Shown in pieces: positions 1 to 6,333 of a stretch of DNA of 64,000 bases. Position 1 is the stretch's first letter. The number at the start of each line of letters is the position of its first letter. Source of the stretch: Flavobacterium sp. ACN2 (lineage in GTDB: Bacteria > Bacteroidota > Bacteroidia > Flavobacteriales > Flavobacteriaceae); NCBI RefSeq assembly GCF_002303885.1, contig NZ_MRCM01000012.1, positions 1-64,000 of the forward strand, in the 5' to 3' direction. The notes below the pieces were generated by a model. The model had not been told where the DNA came from. It searched no databases and was given only the letters and a program-made list of their open reading frames with translations. Made by a program: the position numbers and the translations under genes.

Positions 1-81
1 ATTTTCATTAATGGAAAATAAAATATATCTCGGATATTAATTTTTAAAAAGTATTTTTGTAATTGTGTTTTTTACATTTAT

Positions 82-89
82 TAATTTTG
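82..89 (+). promoter_or_regulatory. Predicted Bacteroidota-type promoter box for the deoxyhexose cluster
   Basis: TAATTTTG fits the Bacteroidota -7 consensus TAnnTTTG exactly. A TTG at 57-59 lies 22 bp upstream and could be the -33 element. It would start transcription about 75 bp before the FAH-type hydrolase gene. The region is very AT-rich, so chance matches are likely. Bases 1-169 hold no gene that I can see. Confidence 0.3.
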
Positions 90-169
90 TTTTGTTCTTT
101 TGAAGAATTTTTAATTTATAAATGAAGAATTACCATGAAATATAAACTAACAATTAAAAATATACGATT

Positions 170-1024
170 ATGAAATTAATACGTTTTGGAGAAATCGGAA
201 AAGAAAAACCTGGAGTTTTAATTGGAGAAAAGAGATATGATGTTTCTTCGATTGTAACCGATTTTAACGAAAGTTTCTTTGAAGAAAACGGATTAGAGAA
301 ATTAGAAAAAGCATTAGAAAACAATCCGTCTTTGCCAGAAGTTGATGCTTCAGTTCGTTTGGGTTCGCCAGTGGCAAGGCCTTCAAAAATTATCTGTATT
401 GGCTTAAATTATATTGATCACTGTAAAGAAACAAATTCTCCAATTCCGACAGAACCGATTATTTTCTTTAAATCAACTACCTCTTTGTGCGGACCAGATG
501 ATGATTTGATTATTCCGAAAAATAGTGAAAAAACAGATTGGGAAGTAGAATTGGCTTTCGTTGTTGGAAAAAAAGCAAGTTATATTGAAGAAGTAGAAGC
601 TTTAGATTATGTTGCTGGTTATGCTTTATTGAACGATTATAGTGAAAGAGCTTTTCAATTGGAGCGCGGCGGACAATGGGCAAAAGGAAAAGGAAGCGAC
701 ACTTTTGCGCCTCTTGGACCATTTTTGGCTACAAAAGACGAAATCGCAGATGTGGACAATTTAAAGATGTGGCTTACTGTAAACGGTAAAAAATACCAAG
801 ACAGCAATACCTTAAATTTGGTTTTCAAAATTCCTTATTTAGTGCATTATTTAAGTCAGTTTATGACTTTGCTTCCGGGTGATATTATCAGTACTGGAAC
901 GCCTCCGGGTGTTGGTTTAGGAATAAAGCCAGATCCTATTTACATTAAAGCTGGCGATGTTGTGGAATTGGGAATTGAAGGTTTAGGAACAAGCAAACAA
1001 AAGGCTGTAGCATATCAAAAATAA
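170..1024 (+). CDS. FAH-family hydrolase, probable 2,4-diketo-3-deoxy-L-fuconate (or -rhamnonate) hydrolase
   Basis: A 284-residue cytosolic protein of the fumarylacetoacetate hydrolase fold; no signal peptide. The core begins near residue 70. NYIDHC (~80), the acidic metal-binding stretch DWEVE (123-127), Asp156 in NDYSERA, a GKGSDTFAPLG segment and the closing GTPPGVGLG loop are all present. In non-phosphorylated deoxyhexose pathways such enzymes cleave the last 2,4-diketo intermediate to pyruvate plus a C3 acid (lactate). Only 18 bp separate it from the alcohol dehydrogenase downstream, and an SDR and a lactonase follow, which together make up most of that pathway. The family assignment is firm. 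The substrate (fucose versus rhamnose series) is inferred from context and cannot be decided from sequence alone. Confidence 0.85.
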   Translation: MKLIRFGEIGKEKPGVLIGEKRYDVSSIVTDFNESFFEENGLEKLEKALENNPSLPEVDASVRLGSPVARPSKIICIGLNYIDHCKETNSPIPTEPIIFFKSTTSLCGPDDDLIIPKNSEKTDWEVELAFVVGKKASYIEEVEALDYVAGYALLNDYSERAFQLERGGQWAKGKGSDTFAPLGPFLATKDEIADVDNLKMWLTVNGKKYQDSNTLNLVFKIPYLVHYLSQFMTLLPGDIISTGTPPGVGLGIKPDPIYIKAGDVVELGIEGLGTSKQKAVAYQK

Positions 1025-1042
1025 AATTTAAGAAAGTATAAA

Positions 1043-2056
1043 ATGAAATATATAGTTTGTGAAAAACCGCAGGAATTTCTACTAAAAGAAACCAGTATTC
1101 CAGAACCAAAAGAGGGTGAAGTTTTATTGAAAATTAAAAGAATCGGAATCTGTGGAACTGATATCCACGCTTTTGGTGGAACTCAGCCGTATTTTGAATA
1201 TCCAAGAATTTTGGGTCACGAATTGGCTGCGGAATATGTAAAAGGAAATGCTGAAGGTTTCAAGCCGGGGGATAAAGTAACTTTTATTCCGTATTTCAAC
1301 TGCGGAAAATGTGTTGCGTGCCGAAACGGATTGACAAACTGCTGTGTAAATATCAAAGTTTTCGGAGTTCATATTGATGGCGGAATGGCTGAATATGTGT
1401 CGATCCCAGAACAATATTTACTGCACGGTCAAGGTTTAGATTATGATGAACTGGCTTTGGTTGAACCGTTAGCAATTGCAGCGCACGGAGTTAGAAGAGC
1501 AGCAGTAAAACCAACTGATACCGTTTTGGTAATGGGAGCAGGACCAATCGGAATTGGCTTAATTCAGTTTGCTAAAATCGCTGGAGCAAAAGTAATCGTA
1601 ATGGATATCAACGATTACAGGTTAAATTTCTGTAAAACAGAACTAAATGCAGATGAAACGATTAATCCGTTAAACGATGATGTTGCTCAAAAATTAGCTG
1701 AATTGACAAACGGCGATATGGCAAACGTGGTTATTGATGCAACAGGAAACCAAAAAGTAATGAACAGCGCTTTTAATTATATTTCGCATGGCGGAAGATT
1801 TGTTTTGGTTGGACTGCAAAAAGGCGAATTAAGTTTCAGCCATCCTGATTTCCATAAAAGAGAATCGACTTTAATGAGCAGTAGAAATGCAACGATCGAA
1901 GATTTCGAATATGTAATGAAATGTTTGAAAGAAGGAAAAATCGATCCGAAAAAATACATCACACACAGAACAAGTTTTTCTGAAATGATTACTGATTTTG
2001 GTAAGTTGATTAATCCTAAAAACAATGTGATTAAAGCGTTAATCGAAATTGAGTAA
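1043..2056 (+). CDS. Zinc-type medium-chain alcohol dehydrogenase, probable sugar/sugar-acid dehydrogenase
   Basis: A 337-residue MDR-superfamily dehydrogenase. Catalytic zinc ligands are visible as Cys37 (GICGTD) and His59-Glu60 (GHE). The structural-zinc set is Cys87, Cys90, Cys93 and Cys101. The nucleotide-binding loop GAGPIGIG is near residue 165, and the acidic residue after the next strand (VMDIND) suggests NAD rather than NADP. Relatives include threonine, sorbitol and L-galactonate/L-gulonate-type dehydrogenases. Sitting between an FAH hydrolase and an SDR/lactonase pair, it most likely oxidises a hydroxyl of a deoxyhexose or its 3-deoxy-2-keto acid. Which of the two dehydrogenases here does the first (sugar to lactone) and which the later step is not clear. 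The 120 bp after it carry an inverted repeat. Confidence 0.8.
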   Translation: MKYIVCEKPQEFLLKETSIPEPKEGEVLLKIKRIGICGTDIHAFGGTQPYFEYPRILGHELAAEYVKGNAEGFKPGDKVTFIPYFNCGKCVACRNGLTNCCVNIKVFGVHIDGGMAEYVSIPEQYLLHGQGLDYDELALVEPLAIAAHGVRRAAVKPTDTVLVMGAGPIGIGLIQFAKIAGAKVIVMDINDYRLNFCKTELNADETINPLNDDVAQKLAELTNGDMANVVIDATGNQKVMNSAFNYISHGGRFVLVGLQKGELSFSHPDFHKRESTLMSSRNATIEDFEYVMKCLKEGKIDPKKYITHRTSFSEMITDFGKLINPKNNVIKALIEIE

Positions 2057-2176
2057 TTAGTTATTAGTGAAAAGTAATTAGTGAAATGTGAAATGTGAGA
2101 ATGTTTAAGTTGAATATTTTTACATTTCACTTTTCACATCTTACATTTCACAAATCACATCTAACACAAAAACGAA
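2057..2176. repeat. Imperfect palindromic spacer (AATTAGT / GTGAAATGTG family)
   Basis: The spacer contains repeated words such as GTAATTAG, GTGAAATGTGAAATGTGAG and, in the second half, the complementary TTTACATTTCACTTTTCACA. RNA from it could fold into a long imperfect hairpin. The same vocabulary recurs at 16727-16850, 46622-46800 and 53486-53550. It interrupts an otherwise tightly packed operon. Confidence 0.6.
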
Positions 2177-2974
2177 ATGGATTTAAACTTAAAAAATAAA
2201 ATAGTTGTCGTTTCTGGTTCGGCTGGAAAAGAAGGCAGTATCGGAGAAACAATCGTAAATAGATTGGCAGATGAAGGCGCAATCCCGGTTTTAGTTGACA
2301 GAAACGCAAGAGGTTTCGAATACGTGGAAAGACTTCAAAAAAGAGGCGTTAATTCTTTATTTGTACAGACTGATGTAACTGATCCTGTTGCAATAGAAAA
2401 TGCTGTAAAAGTAATTGGAGCAAAATACGGTAGAATTGATGCCATCATAAATAATGTCGGCGTTAATGACGGTGCAGGATTAGATTCAAGTTACGAAGAT
2501 TTTATGAACTCTTTGAAATTGAATGTAGTGAGTTATTTTCTTTTAGCTAAATATTCACTTCCGTACTTAAAAGAATCAAAAGGAAATATTTTGAATATCG
2601 GTTCAAAAGTAGCTTTAACAGGACAGGGCGGAACTTCAGGTTACGCTGCTGCGAAAGGTGGTGTTTTGGGCTTAACAAGAGAATGGGCAGTAGATTTGAT
2701 TCAGTACGGAATTCGTTCAAATGCGATTATTATTGCAGAAAGCTATACGCCTGCTTACGAAGATTGGATTAAAACATTGCCAGATGGCGAAACTGTTTTG
2801 AATAAGATCAATAAAAGTATTCCGTTAGAAAGTCGTATGACCAAAACAGAAGAAATTGCAGATACAGCGCTTTTCGTCATTTCAGAAAAATCATCGCATA
2901 CTACGGGACAATTTGTTTTTGTGGATGGAGGTTACGTACATTTAGACCGCGCTTTAATCAGCGATGTTAACTAA
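2177..2974 (+). CDS. Short-chain dehydrogenase/reductase, probable L-fucose/deoxyhexose or deoxy-keto-acid dehydrogenase
   Basis: A 265-residue classical SDR. The cofactor loop is the variant SGSAGKEGSIG at residues 13-23, NNVG is at 92-95, and the catalytic set is Ser143, Tyr156 and Lys160 (YAAAK). Asp41 after the second strand favours NAD. SDRs of this type serve as L-fucose or L-rhamnose 1-dehydrogenases and as 3-deoxy-2-keto-acid 4-dehydrogenases in oxidative deoxyhexose routes. The stop is 6 bp before the start of the lactonase, so the two are translationally close, and lactone formation followed by lactone hydrolysis would make sense. Family certain, exact step inferred. Confidence 0.82.
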   Translation: MDLNLKNKIVVVSGSAGKEGSIGETIVNRLADEGAIPVLVDRNARGFEYVERLQKRGVNSLFVQTDVTDPVAIENAVKVIGAKYGRIDAIINNVGVNDGAGLDSSYEDFMNSLKLNVVSYFLLAKYSLPYLKESKGNILNIGSKVALTGQGGTSGYAAAKGGVLGLTREWAVDLIQYGIRSNAIIIAESYTPAYEDWIKTLPDGETVLNKINKSIPLESRMTKTEEIADTALFVISEKSSHTTGQFVFVDGGYVHLDRALISDVN

Positions 2975-2980
2975 GAAATT

Positions 2981-3811
2981 ATGAGTAAAAGAATAGATTC
3001 CCATCAGCATTTTTGGAAGTTTGATCCCGTTCGAGACGGCTGGATCGACGAAACTATGCAGAATATCCAAAGAGATTTCCTTCCAGAAGATTTACAGCCA
3101 TTATTAAGCGACAATAAGTTTGAAGGCTGTGTTGCTGTTCAAGCAAGTCAGTCTGAGGAAGAAACTCAATTTTTATTGGATTTAGCATCTCAAAATGATT
3201 TCATAAAAGGTGTTGTCGGTTGGATAGATTTACGAAATGAGAATATCGAAGAACGTTTGGAATTCTTTTCAGATCAAAAAAAGCTGAAAGGTTTTAGACA
3301 CGTCGTTCAAGGCGAAGCGGATGATTTTATGTATGGAATGGAATTCAGAAATGGAATTTCAGCTTTAAAACCTTTCAATTATACTTACGATATATTGATT
3401 TTTGAACGTCAATTACCAGCTGCAATAAGCTTGGTAAAAGATTTTCCAGACCAAAAATTTGTAATCGATCATATTGCCAAACCAGATATTAAATCAGAAA
3501 CTATTTATACTTGGAAAAGTGGCATTGAAGAAATTGCAAAATACGACAATGTCTGGTGTAAAATCTCAGGAATGGTCACAGAAGCCGATTGGAAAAACTG
3601 GAAACCAGAAGATTTGAAACCGTATTTGGATGTTATTTTTGAAAACTTTTCAGTTGATAAATTAATGTATGGATCAGATTGGCCTGTTCTAAATGTAGCT
3701 TCTGATTATCATGAAGTAGTAAAGACTTTAGAAGATTATATTTCGAAGTTTTCTATTGAAGACCAGAATAAGATTTGGTTTGAGAATGCTAATGGTTTTT
3801 ATGAGTTATAA
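2981..3811 (+). CDS. Amidohydrolase-family sugar lactonase (L-fuconolactonase / L-rhamnonolactonase type)
   Basis: A 276-residue amidohydrolase-superfamily protein without signal peptide. The N-terminal metal-binding motif DSHQHFW (residues 6-12) and the C-terminal YGSDWPV with its conserved Asp are typical of the cog3618/Amidohydro_2 group that includes L-fuconolactonase and L-rhamnono-1,4-lactonase. FVIDHIAKPDI supplies the central His region. It would open the lactone made by a neighbouring dehydrogenase to the aldonic acid. The aldonate dehydratase expected next in the pathway is absent downstream, so it must lie upstream of the window or elsewhere. This is the last gene of the operon; a REP-like element follows directly. 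Confidence 0.85.
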   Translation: MSKRIDSHQHFWKFDPVRDGWIDETMQNIQRDFLPEDLQPLLSDNKFEGCVAVQASQSEEETQFLLDLASQNDFIKGVVGWIDLRNENIEERLEFFSDQKKLKGFRHVVQGEADDFMYGMEFRNGISALKPFNYTYDILIFERQLPAAISLVKDFPDQKFVIDHIAKPDIKSETIYTWKSGIEEIAKYDNVWCKISGMVTEADWKNWKPEDLKPYLDVIFENFSVDKLMYGSDWPVLNVASDYHEVVKTLEDYISKFSIEDQNKIWFENANGFYEL

Positions 3812-3837
3812 GTTCTGAGTTAACTCATAGATTATAA

Positions 3838-4030
3838 GAGCCTGAAAGGCTCACATCAAGAACACAGGGCAACGCCCAGTGATAACGAAGAATACAGAGT
3901 GATAAAAGCCCTGAAAGGGCGTAAGCATTAATCGTTATAAATTGCTTACGCCCTTTCAGGGCTTTATTATGCTGGTCTATGTCAATTCGTAGGGCGCTGC
4001 CCTACAGTAATGCTTTGAGGCCTTTGGCCT
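3838..4030. repeat. Composite six-hairpin REP-like element, copy 1
   Basis: Six short palindromes in mirror order: GAGCCTGAAAGGCTC (3838-3852), GGGCAACGCCC (3867-3877), GCCCTGAAAGGGC (3908-3920), then GCCCTTTCAGGGC (3950-3962), TAGGGCGCTGCCCTA (3990-4004) and AGGCCTTTGGCCT (4018-4030). The outer halves are complementary, so the entire block can also fold as one large cruciform. A second copy with the same order lies at 45737-45915. This resembles REP/BIME elements mobilised by RAYT transposases, but none is encoded here. It follows the lactonase stop and may also terminate transcription. Confidence 0.8.
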
Positions 4031-4051
4031 ATTCTTAGAAATAATAAAAAT

Positions 4052-4139
4052 ATAGCCCGTGATTTGAATCACGGGAATACAAAGTGAGCAAACGAGACGT
4101 AACAATCTTACATTCCCTGTGGTTGAAACCACGGACTAT
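4052..4139. repeat. Paired inverted hairpins of the ATAGCCCGTGG family, copy 1
   Basis: Left hairpin ATAGCCCGTGATTTGAATCA (start at 4052) with its CGGG complement, and right hairpin TTCCCTGTGGTTGAAACC (start at 4113) ending ACGGACTAT. The two units are inverted relative to each other. A closely similar pair is at 11705-11790. With the composite element just upstream, this fills the whole 343-bp gap between two convergent genes (3812-4154), in which I see no coding sequence. It could act as a bidirectional terminator. Confidence 0.75.
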
Positions 4140-4154
4140 TTTTGAAAATTGGTT

Positions 4155-5831
4155 TTAGAATTTAACCGCTTTTTTAGGAACGTTTTTATCAACAGTTGTC
4201 GTCTTAGAAAAATTAATTTTAGAACCGCTTAAATCAATATTCTTACTCGCTTCACCATTAATCGTAATCGCATTTGAAGAAGAAGGATTAAACTCGATAT
4301 TTTTCAACGAAAGGTTTTTAGTATTATAAATTTCGAAGGCATTTTTAGCTTCAATATCCAATTGAGCGTTGCTGATTTTAATTCCGTTCGCATCAATTAT
4401 AGAAAAACCTTTTTGCGCTTTAGCAATCAGGTTTGTGATTTCAATATTTTCTAAATTCATTTCAGGAAGCCCTTGTAAAAATACCGCTTGCTGAGCGCCT
4501 TTGATTGTAATATTTTTGATTACGATATTTTTAAACTGAGGCGTTTCTTCGTTTACCGGAATTGCTTTTGTGCTTACCGTATTTCCGCCTTCAGCTAAAG
4601 TTTCAGCGATCGATTTTCCTCCGTAATACAAATCGAACGAAATCGCCTGAGAGGGAATATCAGTCATAAAAACGTCTGAGATATAAATATTTTCTACAAC
4701 ACCGCCACGTCCGCGAGTGCTTTTAAAACGAAGACCGACATCAGTTCCCATAAAAGTACAGTTAGAAACATGAAGATTTTTTACACCGCCTGACATTTCA
4801 CTTCCAACCGTAACACCACCATGACCGTGATATACGATATTATTTTTTACAATGATATTCTCGCAAGGAACACCTCTGTCACGTCCGTCTTTATCTTTTC
4901 CAGATTTAATGCAGATGGCATCATCTCCCACATCAAAACTAGAATTTTCAATTACTACATTTTTGCAAGATTCCACATCAAGACCGTCACCGTTTTGAGA
5001 AAACCACGGATTTCTAACGGTTATATTTCTAACGATTAAATCTTCAATTAATAAAGGGTGAATATTCCACGCAGGAGAATTTTGAAAAACTGGTCCGTCG
5101 AACATGACTCTTTTACTGTTTTGAATGCTAACTAAAACCGGACGTAAAAAATCATGAATTGCTTCAAAATCTTCTTTAGTTTTCAAATCATGACGAATGT
5201 TCTGATCGGCACCTTTAGCACCTTTTAAATATTGTTCAGAAGGGTACCAGCTATCTTTCTTTTCATTTAAAACTCCGCCAGAAGCAACAAATTTCTTCCA
5301 TTGTTCGTCTGTTAGTTTACTTTTTTTAACTTGTCTCCAAGCTTCACCAGAACCATCCCAAACGCCATTTCCAGTAAAAGCAATGTTTTCTAAGTTTTTA
5401 CCATAAATAGGAGAGATGCATCGCCAAGTATTTATACCTTCAAAACTGGTTTCGATAATTGGATATAAAGTTTTGTCTGTCGAAAATTTAATTAAAGCGC
5501 CAGTTTGAGCATGAAGTTCGATATTGCTTTTTAAGATAATTGGTCCCGTGAGCCAAATCCCAGGTGGAATAATTAATTTTCCACCGCCTTTTTTAGAAAG
5601 TGCATCTATAGCATCAGCAAAAGCTTTTGTATTTAAAACATAACCGCCATTTACTGCTCCAAAGTCTTTTAAATTTACACTGTAATTCGGAATTACAGGT
5701 TCTTGGACTTCAGCCATTTTAAACTCAATATTTTTATAAGTATCAGCAGATTTTTGTGCAGAAACTGTATTGAAACTCAAAGCAAAAGAGGCGAGAGCTA
5801 CACATAAAAGGGTTTTTCGGTTAGTTTTCAT
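4155..5831 (-). CDS. Secreted GH28-family polygalacturonase-like glycosidase
   Basis: A 558-residue right-handed beta-helix enzyme with a signal peptide (cleavage near SAQ, residue 26). GH28 landmarks: NGDGLD (280-285, Asp282), GDD (Asp303-Asp304), HGHGG (His337), and RFK (368-370). The usual NTD triplet is NGD and the usual RIK is RFK, so the substrate may differ from plain homogalacturonan, for example a rhamnogalacturonan or a side-chain linkage. The C-terminal third (~410-550) adds further beta-helix turns. It is the only enzyme gene on the minus strand. Its upstream region holds a LacI-like operator touching a predicted promoter box, whereas the plus-strand units carry a CAGG direct repeat, so its control appears separate. 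Confidence 0.9.
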   Translation of the reverse strand: MKTNRKTLLCVALASFALSFNTVSAQKSADTYKNIEFKMAEVQEPVIPNYSVNLKDFGAVNGGYVLNTKAFADAIDALSKKGGGKLIIPPGIWLTGPIILKSNIELHAQTGALIKFSTDKTLYPIIETSFEGINTWRCISPIYGKNLENIAFTGNGVWDGSGEAWRQVKKSKLTDEQWKKFVASGGVLNEKKDSWYPSEQYLKGAKGADQNIRHDLKTKEDFEAIHDFLRPVLVSIQNSKRVMFDGPVFQNSPAWNIHPLLIEDLIVRNITVRNPWFSQNGDGLDVESCKNVVIENSSFDVGDDAICIKSGKDKDGRDRGVPCENIIVKNNIVYHGHGGVTVGSEMSGGVKNLHVSNCTFMGTDVGLRFKSTRGRGGVVENIYISDVFMTDIPSQAISFDLYYGGKSIAETLAEGGNTVSTKAIPVNEETPQFKNIVIKNITIKGAQQAVFLQGLPEMNLENIEITNLIAKAQKGFSIIDANGIKISNAQLDIEAKNAFEIYNTKNLSLKNIEFNPSSSNAITINGEASKNIDLSGSKINFSKTTTVDKNVPKKAVKF

Positions 5832-5871
5832 TCGTATTATATTATAGTTAGTATTTTAAGGTTCTAAGTGG

Positions 5872-5914
5872 CTAAGATGCTAAGATTCAAGTGAGAAACA
5901 TAGCATCTTAGTGA
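5872..5914. repeat. Stem-loop in the GH28 5' leader
   Basis: CTAAGATGCTAAGA pairs with the TAGCATCTTAG arm about 20 bases further on. It lies 40 bp upstream of the minus-strand GH28 start, so it would be in the mRNA leader if transcription begins near 6030. The same CTAAGA-type vocabulary occurs in repeats near 11840 and 12025. Confidence 0.5.
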
Positions 5915-6022
5915 TTTTGGTGTCTTATGAACTTTTTTTCGATTTACTGGTAATTCAATTTTTTATGCTGTAAATTTTTATTCAATAAATAAAATTATGC
6001 ATTTTTAATTTGAAATACTTAA

Positions 6023-6036
6023 TGTAATCGATTACA
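6023..6036. promoter_or_regulatory. LacI-type operator candidate (perfect 14-bp palindrome)
   Basis: TGTAATCGATTACA is a perfect palindrome with a central CG, the general form of LacI/GalR-family operators. On the minus strand it begins immediately after a TAGATTTG box (6044 to 6037), so a bound repressor would cover the likely transcription start of the GH28 gene at about 6030. It lies 311 bp upstream of the plus-strand gene at 6334. No LacI-family gene is in the window. The surrounding gap 5832-6333 (502 bp) is a divergent regulatory region with no gene. Confidence 0.55.
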
Positions 6037-6044
6037 CAAATCTA
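6037..6044 (-). promoter_or_regulatory. Predicted -7 box for the minus-strand GH28 gene
   Basis: Reads TAGATTTG on the minus strand, a full match to TAnnTTTG, directly abutting the palindrome at 6023-6036. It would give a leader of about 200 nt. No clear -33 TTG was found at the usual distance, which lowers confidence. Confidence 0.4.
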
Positions 6045-6179
6045 TTAAAAAAATAGTATGAAATGACAGTTTTATAGACTTTATCACAGATTTTTTGTGA
6101 ATTTAACTTTTTTTGTTTGCCAAATCAGAAAATAATAGAAAACCAATTTTTTAAGCGTTTGGTCTTAAAGACAATATTG

Positions 6180-6224
6180 CAGGAGGGTACAGGATACATG
6201 TAATTTTATATTCTTCTAAATTGT
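6180..6224 (+). promoter_or_regulatory. Shared activator site and promoter module, copy A
   Basis: CAGGAGGGTACAGG (6180-6193) is a CAGG-N6-CAGG direct repeat with 10-bp periodicity. Exactly 23 bp later comes TAAATTGT (6217-6224), a partial match to the TAnnTTTG promoter box. Copies B (14476) and C (38300) have the same repeat and the same 23-bp gap. It lies 110 bp upstream of the GH141-like gene and would drive that gene with the oxidoreductase and symporter behind it. Confidence 0.55.
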
Positions 6225-6333
6225 CCCTATTATTTGGTAAAAGTGTTAAAAATACAATTATTTGTAAAAATTATAGCGCTTTAAATAAATGCCTCGTAAT
6301 TTTAGCTTAAGAAAAAAATCAATACTATAAATA

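Noticed and set aside
1124..1414. Open frames on the opposite strand of real genes, such as this one under the zinc dehydrogenase
   Set aside because: They lie fully inside strong genes, show no family motifs, and have compositions expected from the opposite strand of AT-rich coding DNA.
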